Under the pieces are notes generated by a model that saw only the letters and a program-made list of their open reading frames with translations, searched no databases and had not been told where the DNA came from. The translations under genes and the position numbers were made by a program. 64,000 nt of DNA from Mycolicibacterium sp. TUM20985 (GTDB lineage: Bacteria; Actinomycetota; Actinomycetes; Mycobacteriales; Mycobacteriaceae): NCBI RefSeq assembly GCF_030295745.1, contig NZ_AP027291.1:3162001-3226000 (forward strand), in the 5' to 3' direction. Of this stretch, positions 41,874 through 51,920 are shown in pieces (positions within the stretch are counted from its first letter, which is position 1; each line of letters begins with the position of its first letter).

Positions 41874-41936
41874 CGCGCCGTACTGTCGATTACGGGCCTG
41901 GGTTACCGTTCCGTTAGCAAACTGGGTGGCTTTGCT

Positions 41937-42920
41937 TCATCCACCGAGCGCGGGGTTGACCAGGTCCAGGATCTCCTGAGCGGCCAGTGCGGGCGTGAGT
42001 CGGCCATCGCGCACCCGCTGTTCGAGTTCGTGGCGCTGGGCCCGCACCGCGGCATTGGAGGTCACGCGGTCCAGCACGGCATCACGGACCATCGACCACA
42101 TCCACTCGACCTGCTGGGTGCGCCGACGCGCGTCGAACTCACCGGCGTCGGTGAGCACCCGCCGGTGGTCGAGAACCGTTGCCCACATCTCCGACAACCC
42201 CGTCCCCTCCAGGGCGCTCATCGTCAGGACCGGGGGCCGCCACAGGGTTTCGCGTGGGTACAGCAGCCGGACTGCGCCGCGGAGTTCGCGCGCTGCGGCC
42301 TCGGCTTCCGTGGCGTGCTTGCCGTCGGCCTTGTTCACCACGACGACGTCGGCGAGTTCCAGGACCCCCTTCTTGATGCCCTGGAGCTGGTCACCGGTGC
42401 GCGCGAGGGTCAGGAACACGAAGGTGTCCACCATGTTGGCCACCGTCACTTCGGACTGCCCGACGCCCACCGTCTCCACGAGCACGACGTCGTACCCTGC
42501 GGCCTCGAGGAGGACGATCGTCTCCCTCGTCGCCTTGGCGACACCACCCAGGGTTCCCGACGTCGGCGACGGCCGAATATAGGCGTTCGTGTGCACGGCC
42601 AGTCGGGCCATCCGCGTCTTGTCACCGAGAATCGACCCGCCCGTCCTGGTCGACGACGGGTCCACGGCAAGGACGGCTACCCGGTGCCCCTGCTCGATGA
42701 GGTACATGCCGAGCGCCTCGATCGTGGTCGACTTGCCGACCCCGGGCACCCCGGTGATGCCGACGTGCATCGCCCCGCCCGCATCGGACATCAGCTCCAT
42801 CAGCAGGCGCTGCGCCTGCTCGCGGTGGTCGGCCCGCGTCGACTCGACGAGGGTGATCGCCCGCGGCAGCGCGGAGCGGTCCCCGCCACGGATGGCGGAA
42901 GCGAGCTCGGAGGGTTCCAT
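41937..42920 (-). CDS. meaB: Methylmalonyl-CoA mutase-associated GTPase MeaB
   Basis: A 327-residue G3E-family P-loop GTPase that protects methylmalonyl-CoA mutase and gates cobalamin loading. Walker A is GVPGVGKST (about residues 56-64), followed by LAVDPSSTRTGGSILGDK, the switch region characteristic of MeaB/ArgK, then VETVGVGQSE and the base-recognition motif NKADG. It starts 5 nt after the mutB stop and is the last gene of the mutA-mutB-meaB operon, the same order as M. tuberculosis Rv1492-Rv1493-Rv1496. Confidence 0.96.
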   Translation of the reverse strand: MEPSELASAIRGGDRSALPRAITLVESTRADHREQAQRLLMELMSDAGGAMHVGITGVPGVGKSTTIEALGMYLIEQGHRVAVLAVDPSSTRTGGSILGDKTRMARLAVHTNAYIRPSPTSGTLGGVAKATRETIVLLEAAGYDVVLVETVGVGQSEVTVANMVDTFVFLTLARTGDQLQGIKKGVLELADVVVVNKADGKHATEAEAAARELRGAVRLLYPRETLWRPPVLTMSALEGTGLSEMWATVLDHRRVLTDAGEFDARRRTQQVEWMWSMVRDAVLDRVTSNAAVRAQRHELEQRVRDGRLTPALAAQEILDLVNPALGG

Positions 42921-42925
42921 CCAGC

Positions 42926-45190
42926 TCAGCTGAGGTCGTAGCCGAGCCGCTCGGCCAGCTTCTCCAGCAGGCCGATCGCAGCGTCGGCAATCACGGTGCC
43001 CGGCGGGAAGATTGCGGTGGCGCCCGCCGCGTACAGCTCGTCGAAGTCCCCGGGCGGGATCACGCCGCCGACGACGACCATGATGTCGGGCCTGCCTGCC
43101 TCGGCCAGGGCATCGCGTAACGCGGGCACCAACGTCAGGTGGCCTGCCGCCAGGGAGGACACGCCGACGACGTGCACGTCATTGTCGGCGGCCTGGCGTG
43201 CGACTTCATCGGGGGTGGAGAACAGTGAGCCGACGTCGACGTCGAAACCGATGTCGGCGAAGGCGGTCGCGATCACCTTCTGACCGCGATCGTGGCCGTC
43301 CTGTCCCATCTTGGCCACCAGGATGCGTGGCCGCCGACCGTCCGCCTCGGCGAACTTCTCCACCAGTTCGGTTGCGGCTGAGACGTTTTGCACGTTCTGG
43401 CCTCTCCCCACCTCGTCTCGGTACACACCCGCGATGGTGCGAATCTCCGCTTGGTGGCGTCCATAGACCTTCTCGAGGGCGTCGGAGATCTCTCCGACGG
43501 TGGCCTTGGCCCTGGCCGCGTCGATGGCGAGTGCCAACAGGTTGTTCCCGAGACCGTCTTCACCAGCGATACCGGAAGCGCCTGCTGCCCTAGTCAATTC
43601 GTCCAGTGCAGCCTGCGTGACCGTCTCGTCGCGGTCGGCACGCAAATGCTCGAGCTTGGCGATCTGCTCGGCGCGCACTCGGCTGTTCTCGACCTTGAGG
43701 ACCTCGACCTCCTGGTCGGAATCCACCTGGTACTTGTTGATGCCGATCACCGTCTGGGCGCCGGAGTCGATGCGGGCCTGCGTGCGCGCCGCCGCCTCCT
43801 CGATGCGCAGCTTGGGAATGCCCTCGCCGATCGCCTGTGCCATCCCCCCGTGTTCGGCGACCTCCGCGATGTGCGCGCGGGCCTTCTCGGCCAGCTGATG
43901 AGTCAGCCACTCCACGTAATAGGAGCCGCCCCAGGGATCGATGGGCCTGGTGGTCCCCGACTCCTGCTGCAGCAGCAGCTGCGTATTACGCGCGATGCGG
44001 GCGGAGAAGTCGGTGGGCAGCGCGAGCGCTTCGTCGAGGGCGTTGGTGTGCAGCGACTGGGTGTGCCCCTGGGTGGCGGCCATCGCCTCGATGCACGTGC
44101 GCGCGACGTTGTTGAAGGGATCCTGCGCGGTCAGTGACCATCCCGACGTCTGCGAATGGGTGCGCAGCGACAGCGACTTGTCACTCTTGGGCTCGAATTG
44201 GGCGACGAGCTCGCTCCACAGCAGCCGACCCGCGCGCAGCTTGGCCACCTCCATGAAGAAGTTCATGCCGATGCCCCAGAAGAACGACAGCCTGGGCGCG
44301 AACTTGTCGATGGACAGACCCGCGTCCAGGCCGGCCTTGATGTACTCGACGCCGTCGGCGAGCGTGTACGCGAGCTCCAGATCGGCCGTCGCGCCAGCCT
44401 CCTGGATGTGGTAGCCCGAGATGGAGATCGAGTTGTACTTCGGCATCTTGACACTGGCGTAGCCGAAGATGTCGGAGATGATCCGCATCGACGCCGTGGG
44501 CGGATAGATGTAGGTGTTGCGGACCATGAACTCCTTGAGGATGTCGTTCTGGATGGTCCCCGCGAGCTTCTCGGGCGGTACGCCCTGCTCCTCCGCCGCG
44601 GCCACGTACAGCGCCAGGATTGGCAGCACGGCCCCGTTCATGGTCATCGACACCGACACGGTCGACAGGTCGATGCCGTCGAACAGCTGCCGCATGTCCA
44701 GGATGGAATCGATGGCGACACCGGCCATTCCGACGTCACCGGCAACCCGCGGGTGATCGGAGTCGTAACCGCGATGGGTGGCCAGATCGAATGCCACAGA
44801 CAGGCCCTTCTGTCCGGCGGCCAGGTTGCGGCGATAGAACGCATTGGACTCCGCAGCGGTCGAGAAACCCGCGTACTGACGGATGGTCCACGGCTGGTTG
44901 ACGTACATGGTGGGGTACGGCCCTCGGACGAACGGCGGAGCGCCGGGGAACGTGTCCAGCGGATACCCGGCCTCGACGGCGCCGTCTCGGTCGGCGGCCA
45001 CGAACACCGGTTTGACGTCGATTCCCTCGGGGGTGACCCAGTCGAGTTCCTCTGGGGTGTAACCGTGTTCGGCCGCCGCCGCAGCGACGTGCAGGGCTAC
45101 GGCGGACGCGGTGGCGGGGGCACCCTCGCGGTCACCGCGCAGTGGCACGTCGGCGAAGCTGGCGATGGTCTTCGGGCTAACGGCTGTCAT
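42926..45190 (-). CDS. mutB: Methylmalonyl-CoA mutase large (catalytic) subunit
   Basis: Adenosylcobalamin-dependent isomerase that interconverts (R)-methylmalonyl-CoA and succinyl-CoA. 754 residues, normal length. The N-terminal TIM barrel includes [20 protein letters not shown], the substrate-binding region. The C-terminal B12 domain has the base-off motif GQDGHDRG (His633), then SSLAAGH and [10 protein letters not shown]. The ATG at 45190 starts 2 nt after the mutA stop. It links propionate and branched-chain catabolism to the methylmalonyl-CoA pool used by the MAS-like PKS in this window. Confidence 0.97.
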   Translation of the reverse strand: MTAVSPKTIASFADVPLRGDREGAPATASAVALHVAAAAAEHGYTPEELDWVTPEGIDVKPVFVAADRDGAVEAGYPLDTFPGAPPFVRGPYPTMYVNQPWTIRQYAGFSTAAESNAFYRRNLAAGQKGLSVAFDLATHRGYDSDHPRVAGDVGMAGVAIDSILDMRQLFDGIDLSTVSVSMTMNGAVLPILALYVAAAEEQGVPPEKLAGTIQNDILKEFMVRNTYIYPPTASMRIISDIFGYASVKMPKYNSISISGYHIQEAGATADLELAYTLADGVEYIKAGLDAGLSIDKFAPRLSFFWGIGMNFFMEVAKLRAGRLLWSELVAQFEPKSDKSLSLRTHSQTSGWSLTAQDPFNNVARTCIEAMAATQGHTQSLHTNALDEALALPTDFSARIARNTQLLLQQESGTTRPIDPWGGSYYVEWLTHQLAEKARAHIAEVAEHGGMAQAIGEGIPKLRIEEAAARTQARIDSGAQTVIGINKYQVDSDQEVEVLKVENSRVRAEQIAKLEHLRADRDETVTQAALDELTRAAGASGIAGEDGLGNNLLALAIDAARAKATVGEISDALEKVYGRHQAEIRTIAGVYRDEVGRGQNVQNVSAATELVEKFAEADGRRPRILVAKMGQDGHDRGQKVIATAFADIGFDVDVGSLFSTPDEVARQAADNDVHVVGVSSLAAGHLTLVPALRDALAEAGRPDIMVVVGGVIPPGDFDELYAAGATAIFPPGTVIADAAIGLLEKLAERLGYDLS

Positions 45191-45192
45191 GG

Positions 45193-47103
45193 TCAGGCCC
45201 CCAATCGGGTGAGCAGTGTCGACAACGCGGTGATCGCGTCGATCGTGGCGGTGAGGTACTCGTCGGGTTTGGCGGGGTCGTCGGCTGCGTTGTCTCCCAA
45301 CGCCTTGGCCGACCCAGCCAGGTAGACGCAAGAGACACCAGCTGCCCTGGCGGCCGTCACCACATCGGCGGCCTCCTCGGCGTAGCGTGCATCGGTGCCG
45401 CAGATCACCGCGACCACTGGACGACCCGCCTCCGAGATCGCCTGCGCCGCGCCCGCCGCCGCCACGGTGCCGGGATTGACCGACTCGACACCCCCGGAGG
45501 CCAGGAGGTTCGCGGCGAACGACGTACGAATGTTGTGCTCGGCCAAGGGACCCAAGGGCAGCAGCAGCGCAGTCGGGCGCGCACCATTGGCCTCGAGGTA
45601 GGCATCGGACCGGTCCCGCAAGGCCTCGAAGTCCGCGGCGTACCTCTCCACCGAATTCGACGGGTTGGGTTGCGGTAGAGGGGCTTCCGCAAGATTGGGA
45701 TACTCGTTGACGCCGGTCAGCGCCGAGCGCCGGTGCGCTATGTCCGCACGGCGCCTGGCTCGGACCCCGCCGACCTCTGCTTCCACGTGAGCACGGGCCG
45801 CGACGAATCCCCCGCGGGCCTCGATGTCCTGGAAGTGCGCCCACGCCTCGTCGCTGAGCTGGCGCGTCAGGTCCTCGACGAACCACGAGCCGCCTGCGGG
45901 GTCGAGCACGCGACCGAGGTGGGATTCCTCCAGCAGCAGCAGCTGCGTGTTGCGGGCCATGCGACGTGCGAAGGTTCTCGCGACACCGGGCAGCCCTCCA
46001 GCGATGGAGCTGTCGAACTCGTACACCTGCACGGTGTCCGCGCCCCCGACGCCGGCACCGAATGCGCCGAGCGTGGTGCGCAGCATGTTCACCCACGGGT
46101 CGCGTTGCGCCATCATGGGTCTGGAGGTGACGGCGTGGACGGTCGCCGCGCCGGCGTCCGGGTGACCGACGACCTCGGCCACCCTGGCCCACAGTTGGCG
46201 CGCTGCCCGCAGCTTGGCGATGGTCATGAACTGGTCGTCATCCGCGGCGTACCGAAAGGCGATGTGCGCGAGCGCATCCTGCGTGGTGATGCCACCGTCG
46301 CCCAGGAGGCGCAGGTAGTCCACCCCCGCGGCCACCGCGGCCGCCAGCTCCCACGCGGCGCTGGCGCCGAGGTCGTGCAGGGCCGAGCCGTCGACGGTCA
46401 CCGCACGCACGCCGCCGTCGTAGGAGATGGTCTTCGCCGCGGTCGCGACGACGTCGGCGACGGTGGGCGATGGTCGGTCGGTGAGCGCAGCCGTCAACGG
46501 ATCCGCCCCCAGGTCGATCGACAGCCCGCGGCGCTTGTCCTCGTCGAAGTCGCTCACCAGCGCCACGATGGCGTCGGCGGCGGCGAGGTAGTCAGCACCC
46601 GCGTCCAGGATCACCGGAACCAGTTCGAGGAACACGCCTTCGAGCAGGCGGTCGAGGTCCGTGACGTCGACTCCGCCCGGTCCGAGGCGCAGCACCAGTG
46701 CGCTCACGCCCTCCGAGAGCGCGGCGAGTACCGCCTCGTTGCCCTCGGACACCGCCGCTCGTCCGGGGAGCGGGAACGACTCCGCCACCCGCCATCCCGA
46801 GCGCACGTCACGCAAGGCATCGCCACCGCGCACGAACGGCCACTGCCCGGGCAACGGGGGCTCCGCAACGGCATCGAAGCTGGTGTAGAGGGGGCGCACG
46901 GGGAAGCCGTCGTACGTTGGCGAATCGAGGAGCCGCTCGGGTTCGGCACCCAGCTCGGCGGGGTCCTTGCGGCTGCTCTTGGCCAGCACACCCGCGACCG
47001 CAGCGCGCCAGGACTCTCGGTCGGATTCGCTAGTGCCGGCGCTGGCACTGGACCCCTGTACGGACACCGGCATCTCCCTGTTGTCGCGCGTGTGACGAAC
47101 CAC
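45193..47103 (-). CDS. mutA: Methylmalonyl-CoA mutase small subunit
   Basis: Non-catalytic partner of MutB, about 636 residues. It keeps the fold of the large subunit ([20 protein letters not shown]) and a degenerate B12 domain without the DXHXXG motif. Two starts are possible. GTG 47103 is 9 nt after TAGCCT, which suits a leaderless mRNA. ATG 47073 would give a 626-residue protein closer to the M. tuberculosis length, but its GGGAG touches the start codon. First gene of the operon, divergent from a TVP38/VTT-type membrane protein gene as in M. tuberculosis. Confidence 0.94.
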   Translation of the reverse strand: MVRHTRDNREMPVSVQGSSASAGTSESDRESWRAAVAGVLAKSSRKDPAELGAEPERLLDSPTYDGFPVRPLYTSFDAVAEPPLPGQWPFVRGGDALRDVRSGWRVAESFPLPGRAAVSEGNEAVLAALSEGVSALVLRLGPGGVDVTDLDRLLEGVFLELVPVILDAGADYLAAADAIVALVSDFDEDKRRGLSIDLGADPLTAALTDRPSPTVADVVATAAKTISYDGGVRAVTVDGSALHDLGASAAWELAAAVAAGVDYLRLLGDGGITTQDALAHIAFRYAADDDQFMTIAKLRAARQLWARVAEVVGHPDAGAATVHAVTSRPMMAQRDPWVNMLRTTLGAFGAGVGGADTVQVYEFDSSIAGGLPGVARTFARRMARNTQLLLLEESHLGRVLDPAGGSWFVEDLTRQLSDEAWAHFQDIEARGGFVAARAHVEAEVGGVRARRRADIAHRRSALTGVNEYPNLAEAPLPQPNPSNSVERYAADFEALRDRSDAYLEANGARPTALLLPLGPLAEHNIRTSFAANLLASGGVESVNPGTVAAAGAAQAISEAGRPVVAVICGTDARYAEEAADVVTAARAAGVSCVYLAGSAKALGDNAADDPAKPDEYLTATIDAITALSTLLTRLGA

Positions 47104-47112
47104 CCGGCCATC

Positions 47113-47118
47113 AGGCTA
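47113..47118 (-). promoter_or_regulatory. Candidate -10 element for mutA-mutB-meaB
   Basis: TAGCCT, 9 nt before the GTG at 47103; no cobalamin riboswitch fits in the short leader. Confidence 0.4.
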
Positions 47119-47195
47119 AATGATCGCCGTCACGCCTCCTCCCAGCGGGCAGACGACGGGTTCGGTCGTCAGCGCGTGTCATCGGCCGATGCCCG

Positions 47196-47201
47196 TACCC
47201 T
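47196..47201 (+). promoter_or_regulatory. Candidate leaderless -10 element for the VTT-domain gene
   Basis: TACCCT, 8 nt before the GTG at 47210. It decides that start over ATGs at 47120 and 47189, which have neither a ribosome binding site nor a -10. Confidence 0.45.
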
Positions 47202-47209
47202 TGGCAAGC

Positions 47210-47923
47210 GTGAAGCCCGTCGTCAGCACGCTGCGCGGGATCGGCACCGCGGTGGTCGCCACCGTTGCGCAGGTCCCGCGGCGCCGCCTCGTCGCGATGG
47301 CGGTCGTGACTGTGATTCTCGTCGCACTCGTGCTGCTGGTGCCGTTGCCCTCGGCGATGCAGCTGCGCGACTGGGCGACGTCGGTGGGGCCGTGGTTCCC
47401 GCTGGCGTTCCTGGGCGCCCACGTCGTCGTCACGGTGTTCCCCTTCCCGCGGACGGCCTTCACGTTGTCGGCGGGGCTGTTGTTCGGCCCCCTCCTGGGC
47501 GTCGGGATCGCGCTACTGGCAAGCACATTGAGCGCCGTCATCGCGTTGTTCGCGGTTCGGGCCGCTGGCTGGCAGCTGAACCGCCTGGTCCGCCATCCCC
47601 GGGTCGAGACCCTCGACGCCCGCCTCGAGAAACGGAGCTGGCCGACGGTCCTGTCGATGCGGCTGATCCCGGCGGTGCCGTTCTCCGTGCTCAACTACGC
47701 GGCCGGTGCCTCGGCGATCCGCCCGCTTCCGTACACGCTGGCGACCATCGTCGGGTTACTGCCGGGGACCACCGCGATCGTCGTCTTCGGCGACGCGCTG
47801 ACCGGTAACGTCAGCCCGCTGTTGTTCCTGGTGTCGCTGTGCACGGCGAGCCTCGGCGTCGTCGGTTTGGTCTACGAGGTTCGCAGCCACCGTCGCCAGC
47901 GCTCCGTCACCCCGTCACCCTGA
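47210..47923 (+). CDS. TVP38/TMEM64 (VTT/DedA-like) membrane protein
   Basis: A 237-residue polytopic membrane protein. Hydrophobic segments flank the VTT-domain core: FPFPRTAFTLSAGLLFGP, a re-entrant-loop-like region, and later SMRLIPAVPFSVLNYAAGA, the conserved R-x-x-P-x-x-P-F motif. VTT proteins are linked to lipid scrambling and membrane homeostasis; the specific role here is unknown. Matches M. tuberculosis Rv1491c in position, opposite mutA. The 3' end overlaps the convergent DoxX gene by 9 bp. Confidence 0.85.
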   Translation: MKPVVSTLRGIGTAVVATVAQVPRRRLVAMAVVTVILVALVLLVPLPSAMQLRDWATSVGPWFPLAFLGAHVVVTVFPFPRTAFTLSAGLLFGPLLGVGIALLASTLSAVIALFAVRAAGWQLNRLVRHPRVETLDARLEKRSWPTVLSMRLIPAVPFSVLNYAAGASAIRPLPYTLATIVGLLPGTTAIVVFGDALTGNVSPLLFLVSLCTASLGVVGLVYEVRSHRRQRSVTPSP

Positions 47924-48271
47924 TCGGCTCTCGGGCCCCTTCACCGTCATGGCGCCGAACAGACCGAGGAAGGTACTCGCCGCGATGAGCCCGGGGCTCC
48001 AGTCCCTGGCCTTGACGTGGAATCCGACCGCCAGCACGAAGTACACGGTCAGCATGAACGTGGTGAGGCGGGCCAGAGCGGGGAACCGGTACACCGAGAG
48101 CAGACCGACGGCGGAGGCGGCCTTGACCACTGGGATGATCGGCCGCAACTCCTCGGCCAGCTTCACGTCGTCGAACGCCTTCTTGATGGGCGCGACCTGC
48201 AGACCACAGGCGACGGCGTCACCGGCCTGCATCGCCGATAGCACCGCGTAGGTCCGTCGCGAGGTCAGCAA
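47915..48271 (-). CDS. DoxX-like small membrane protein
   Basis: About 118 residues with four hydrophobic segments, the DoxX/DUF pattern (AMQAGDAVACGLQVAPIKKA, then VKAASAVGLLSVYRFPALAR and a last pair of helices). The function is unknown; DoxX proteins have been tied to redox complexes in M. tuberculosis. It follows the SPFH protein gene on the same strand with 2 nt between. The TTG at 48271 is chosen because it abuts the upstream stop and keeps the SRRTYA stretch; a GTG at 48244 and an ATG at 48232 are alternatives. Confidence 0.7.
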   Translation of the reverse strand: MLTSRRTYAVLSAMQAGDAVACGLQVAPIKKAFDDVKLAEELRPIIPVVKAASAVGLLSVYRFPALARLTTFMLTVYFVLAVGFHVKARDWSPGLIAASTFLGLFGAMTVKGPESRSG

Positions 48272-48273
48272 GA

Positions 48274-49488
48274 TCAGTGGTCCGAGCCGTGTCGTGGCGC
48301 CGGCGGTTGCGAGTAGTTGGTCGCCGGCGGCTGGGCCTGCTGCGACAACGGGGCGTACTGCGGCGGCGGGTCGATGGCATCCACCGCGGGGGTCCGCGCC
48401 TCGGCCACCGCCTGCGCGACCGCCTGGGCGATTTCGGGGTCGGACTTCGTGTTGAACCATTCCGCGACCTCGGCCGAATCGTCCTCGGGCTTGGGCAGGT
48501 CTTCCTCGACCGGCGACGGTTGATAGCGGAAGACGCCGTCCTCGCCGGGCGCACCCAGCATCTTGGTGAAGCCCTGCAGCGCCGAACCGAAGTCGCTGGG
48601 CACCAGCCACACCTTGTTCGCCTCGCCCTTGGCCATCTGGGGCAGCGTCTGCAGGTACTGGTAGGCAAGCATCTCGGGCGTGGGCCGACCGGCCTTGATC
48701 GCGGCGAACGTCTTCTCGATGGCCTTGGCCTGGCCTTGAGCCTGCAGGTAGGACGCGGCGCGCTCACCTTGGGCCCGCAGGATGCGGGACTGGCGGTCGG
48801 CCTCGGCGGCCAGGATCGCCGCCTGCTTGGCACCTTCGGCCGAGAGGATCTGCGCCTGCTTCTGGCCTTCGGCCTGCATGATCGACGCCGCGCGGTTGCC
48901 CTCGGCGGTCAGGATCATGGCGCGCTTCTCGCGGTCGGCGCGCATCTGCTTCTCCATCGAGTCCTGGATGGACGGCGGCGGGTCGATGCTGCGCAGTTCC
49001 ACGCGGGCCACGCGCAATCCCCACCGGCCGGTGGCCTCGTCGAGCACGCCGCGGAGCTGACCGTTGATCTGGTCGCGAGAGGTCAGTGCCTGCTCCAGGG
49101 TCATGCCGCCGACCACGTTGCGAAGGGTGGTGGTGGTGAGCTGTTCGACGCCGACGATGTAGTTGCTGATCGCGTAGACCGCAGCCTGGGGCTCGGTCAC
49201 CTGGAAGTAGACGACGGTGTCGATGTTGACGGTGAGGTTGTCCTCGGTGATCACCGGCTGTGGCGGGAAGGAGACGACCCGCTCCCGAAGGTCGACCCGC
49301 GCCCGGATCTTGTCGACGAACGGCAGCAGCAGCGTGAGCTGACCGGATACGGTCTTGCTGTATCGCCCAAGGCGTTCGATGACCGCGGCCTCGGCCTGCG
49401 GAATCACCTTGACGGACTTGACGACGACGATGATGGCGAAGATCACCAACACCGCCGCCAGAACCAGACCGAATAGCGCACCATCCAT
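48274..49488 (-). CDS. Stomatin/prohibitin (SPFH) family protein
   Basis: A 404-residue membrane-anchored protein. An N-terminal helix (LVLAAVLVIFAIIVVV) is followed by the SPFH domain (VIPQAEAAVIERLGRYSKT, then SFPPQPVITEDNLTVNID), a long Ala/Glu/Gln-rich coiled coil (about residues 190-270) and a Pro/Gln-rich tail. Such proteins oligomerise into membrane rings and bind or restrain membrane proteases. The neighbouring NfeD gene is the classical partner. Equivalent to M. tuberculosis Rv1488. GGGAG 8 nt before the ATG is a good ribosome binding site. Confidence 0.93.
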   Translation of the reverse strand: MDGALFGLVLAAVLVIFAIIVVVKSVKVIPQAEAAVIERLGRYSKTVSGQLTLLLPFVDKIRARVDLRERVVSFPPQPVITEDNLTVNIDTVVYFQVTEPQAAVYAISNYIVGVEQLTTTTLRNVVGGMTLEQALTSRDQINGQLRGVLDEATGRWGLRVARVELRSIDPPPSIQDSMEKQMRADREKRAMILTAEGNRAASIMQAEGQKQAQILSAEGAKQAAILAAEADRQSRILRAQGERAASYLQAQGQAKAIEKTFAAIKAGRPTPEMLAYQYLQTLPQMAKGEANKVWLVPSDFGSALQGFTKMLGAPGEDGVFRYQPSPVEEDLPKPEDDSAEVAEWFNTKSDPEIAQAVAQAVAEARTPAVDAIDPPPQYAPLSQQAQPPATNYSQPPAPRHGSDH

Positions 49489-49512
49489 AGCAGTTCTCCC
49501 TAGATCGAAGGC

Positions 49513-49944
49513 TCAGATGCCCTTGAACACGATGGCGGTGGCGCCGTTGATGTGCATGACCGTGACGTTGTCACCGGGTTCGTAGACCTCGCCGTCGTCG
49601 AGCGGCCGAGCCGTCCAGATCTCGCCGTCGAGCTTCACCTGGCCCTCGTGACGCGAGACCCGATCGAGGACGAGCGCACTCTTGCCCTCCAGCGCCTTCA
49701 TCGGGTCCGGCATGCCGGTGCCGGCCGCGAAGCGCTTGCGAAGCACCGGGCGGACGAGCACCAGCAGGAGCATCGAGACGACCGCGAAGACGGCGCCGTC
49801 GACCCACACCGGTCCACCGAACAGCGCACTCGCACCGGCGGCGGACAGGGCGCCGCCACTCAGCATGAGAAGGAACAGATCACCGGTCAACGCCTCCGCA
49901 CCGGCCAGGGCCAATGCCGCGACCAGCCAGATCAATGCGCCCAT
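49513..49944 (-). CDS. NfeD-like membrane protein
   Basis: A 143-residue protein with four hydrophobic segments and a C-terminal OB-fold-like beta domain ([19 protein letters not shown], then [15 protein letters not shown]), the short NfeD type without the protease part. It is thought to work with SPFH proteins in membrane organisation. It precedes the SPFH gene by 24 nt on the same strand. The ATG at 49944 is 6 nt after TACGCT and has no ribosome binding site. Equivalent to M. tuberculosis Rv1487. Confidence 0.9.
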   Translation of the reverse strand: MGALIWLVAALALAGAEALTGDLFLLMLSGGALSAAGASALFGGPVWVDGAVFAVVSMLLLVLVRPVLRKRFAAGTGMPDPMKALEGKSALVLDRVSRHEGQVKLDGEIWTARPLDDGEVYEPGDNVTVMHINGATAIVFKGI

Positions 49945-49950
49945 GGACCC

Positions 49951-49956
49951 AGCGTA
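49951..49956 (-). promoter_or_regulatory. Candidate leaderless -10 element for the NfeD gene
   Basis: TACGCT, 6 nt before the ATG at 49944; a possible -35 TTGACG lies further upstream with non-ideal spacing. Back to back with the promoter of the Rv1486c-like gene. Confidence 0.4.
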
Positions 49957-49988
49957 ACGCCTATCCCGCTCGCGGCGCCGTCAACAAC

Positions 49989-49994
49989 TACACT
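49989..49994 (+). promoter_or_regulatory. Candidate near-leaderless -10 element for the Rv1486c-like gene
   Basis: TACACT, 9 nt before the ATG at 50004. Confidence 0.4.
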
Positions 49995-50003
49995 GCGTGC
50001 ATC

Positions 50004-50879
50004 ATGTGGTGCCCGAGTGTTTCTTTGTCATTGTGGGCCAACGCCTGGCTCGCTGGCGTCGCCGCGCCGGATGACGTTCTTGACGCGCTGTCCCTCTGGG
50101 CGCCAAGGCATTCCGTTACTGCCTACGATTCCGTCGCGGCCGACCGCACCGGCCTGCCATGGCCGGATCTCACGGATGCGGGCGCAGTCTCGATGCTGCA
50201 GACCCTGCGCACCGCCGCGGGCCCGCCGGTTGGTGAACCGGCTATGGCCGTCGCATTGCCGATCCCCGGGGACGTTCGCGGACTGCCGGCGGGCACCCAG
50301 TTCACCCTCGACGCCGTCTCGGCAGGTGAGGCCATCACGGTCTCGTATCAGGGCATCACGGCGGTCGGTCTGGTTCCCGAGTTCGCCTACGACGAGACCG
50401 ACCCCGACTACGACCACACCGACGACGAGTCGACCGATCACTACACCGAACCGATTGCCCTGCGGTGGACGGTGTACTCGCTACCCGTCGTTCCGATCGT
50501 CGAGCAGCTCGAACTCGGTCACGCCGAATACGAATTGCGTGCGGCCGTACGATCGGCCGCCGACGCACTCGGCACCCTGCGCGCCGGCATGACGTCCGCG
50601 GACGTCGCCGACCCACGCGGTCTCGTCGAGCAGGTGTTGGAGTCCGCGCGTCTACACCGCGCCCCCGACCACGCTCCCGAGCGCGCCCTGAGGGTCTTGG
50701 AGAACGCCGCCCACGTCGACGCCATCATCACCGTCAGCGCCGGCCTCATGCCAATCGGGCTGCAGTCGTCGTCGGAGATGCGGATCGCCAACGACGCGCT
50801 GCGCCCACTGGTCGGCGTGGTGCGTTCCGCCCGGATGGCTGCGGTCAGCGCGATCCTGCAGTCGGCCTGGCGTCACTAG
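50004..50879 (+). CDS. Conserved mycobacterial protein, Rv1486c-like, function unknown
   Basis: A 291-residue soluble protein with no signal peptide or membrane segment. The first half is mixed alpha/beta, with an acidic loop rich in Asp/Thr around residues 130-150. The second half is helical, with [16 protein letters not shown] and a C-terminal [19 protein letters not shown]. Position between the NfeD gene and hemH, on the opposite strand, matches M. tuberculosis Rv1486c, which is uncharacterised. The 3' end overlaps the end of hemH by 35 bp in convergent orientation. Confidence 0.72.
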   Translation: MWCPSVSLSLWANAWLAGVAAPDDVLDALSLWAPRHSVTAYDSVAADRTGLPWPDLTDAGAVSMLQTLRTAAGPPVGEPAMAVALPIPGDVRGLPAGTQFTLDAVSAGEAITVSYQGITAVGLVPEFAYDETDPDYDHTDDESTDHYTEPIALRWTVYSLPVVPIVEQLELGHAEYELRAAVRSAADALGTLRAGMTSADVADPRGLVEQVLESARLHRAPDHAPERALRVLENAAHVDAIITVSAGLMPIGLQSSSEMRIANDALRPLVGVVRSARMAAVSAILQSAWRH

Positions 50880-51903
50880 AGCAGTTCGCCGTACACAACG
50901 ACCCGTTGGTGCTGAACCCGTACCCGGGAACGGGCTGCGGGCCCCCTGGTTCAGGCCTGACTCTCACCGGCTCCCGGCCGTAGCGCACCTCGTCGATCAG
51001 GTCGACGGCAAGTCGCGCGAAGCGGCGCTGGGCGTTCGGCGTCGTCACCCTGGCGAACGCGACGCCGGCGGCGTCCGCCTGCTCGCGTAGTTCGCTGTCG
51101 AGATCCCAGACCACCTCGATGTGGTCGGCGACGAACCCGATCGGGCACACGATCACCGCGCGGGTGCCCGCCGCCGCCAGAGCGCCGAGATGATCGGATA
51201 CGTCCGGCTCCAGCCACGGCACCTGCGGCGGACCGGATCTGGACTGCCAGACCTGGTCGTAGTCGGCATGACCCGCGGCCGCCGCCACCAGACCGGCCGA
51301 ATACGCCACCTGTCTGCCGTAGAGATCCGGCCCGCAGCGTGACGCCGCGCGCAGCGGAATGGAGTGGGCGGTGAAGATCAGCCGGGCCTCGTCGCGCAGC
51401 CCTGCCGGAAGAGATGCCGCGGCCTCGGCGATTCCCTCCGCGAACATCTCGATCAGCAGCGGGTGGTCGAAGTACTGCCGCAACTTGACCAGCTCGGGTG
51501 CGCCCGCACCGACCGCGTCGCGGGCCCGTGCGATGTCCTCCTGGTACTGAGTGCACCCGGAGTAGCCACCCCACGCCGACGTGGTGAACACCGCGGCACG
51601 CTGGATGCCGTCCTCGCGCATCCGGGCGACGGTTTCCTCGACGTAGGGCGCCCAGTTGCGGTTGCCGAAGTAGACGGGCACGTCCATTCCGCGGTCGCCG
51701 AGCTCAGCCTGGATCTGCTCGATCAACGCCCGGTTGATGCCGTTGATCGGCGAGACGCCACCGAAGTGCAGGTAGTGCTCGGCGACGGAGTCCAGGCGCT
51801 CGGGCGGGATGTTGCGTCCGCGCGTGACGTTCTCGAGAAAGGGCCGCACCTCATCGGGCCCTTCGGGTCCGCCGAAGGACAGCAGGAGCAGCGCGTCAAA
51901 CAC
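50845..51903 (-). CDS. hemH: Ferrochelatase (coproporphyrin ferrochelatase, CpfC/HemH)
   Basis: Inserts iron into a porphyrin; in actinobacteria the substrate is coproporphyrin III. 352 residues. Landmarks are [15 protein letters not shown] at the N-terminus, the catalytic-His region [10 protein letters not shown], and [16 protein letters not shown]. The C-terminal tail has a SLCTANC stretch. Mycobacterial ferrochelatases are known to bind a [2Fe-2S] cluster partly through tail cysteines, but I see only two there, so cluster binding is uncertain. The GTG at 51903 gives VFDALLL, aligned with the known M. tuberculosis start. It lies 17 nt after inhA in the fabG1-inhA-hemH operon. Confidence 0.96.
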   Translation of the reverse strand: MFDALLLLSFGGPEGPDEVRPFLENVTRGRNIPPERLDSVAEHYLHFGGVSPINGINRALIEQIQAELGDRGMDVPVYFGNRNWAPYVEETVARMREDGIQRAAVFTTSAWGGYSGCTQYQEDIARARDAVGAGAPELVKLRQYFDHPLLIEMFAEGIAEAAASLPAGLRDEARLIFTAHSIPLRAASRCGPDLYGRQVAYSAGLVAAAAGHADYDQVWQSRSGPPQVPWLEPDVSDHLGALAAAGTRAVIVCPIGFVADHIEVVWDLDSELREQADAAGVAFARVTTPNAQRRFARLAVDLIDEVRYGREPVRVRPEPGGPQPVPGYGFSTNGSLCTANCSSDARPTAGSR

Positions 51904-51920
51904 GAGAGCAGTCCATTCCG

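Noticed and set aside
45191..46192. N-terminal extension of mutB by over 300 residues
   Set aside because: It is an out-of-frame reading of mutA; the ATG at 45190 gives the standard 754-residue subunit.
47074..47209. Cobalamin riboswitch before the mutA operon
   Set aside because: The gap to the divergent gene is too short for a B12 riboswitch (about 200 nt) and no B12-box-like sequence is visible.
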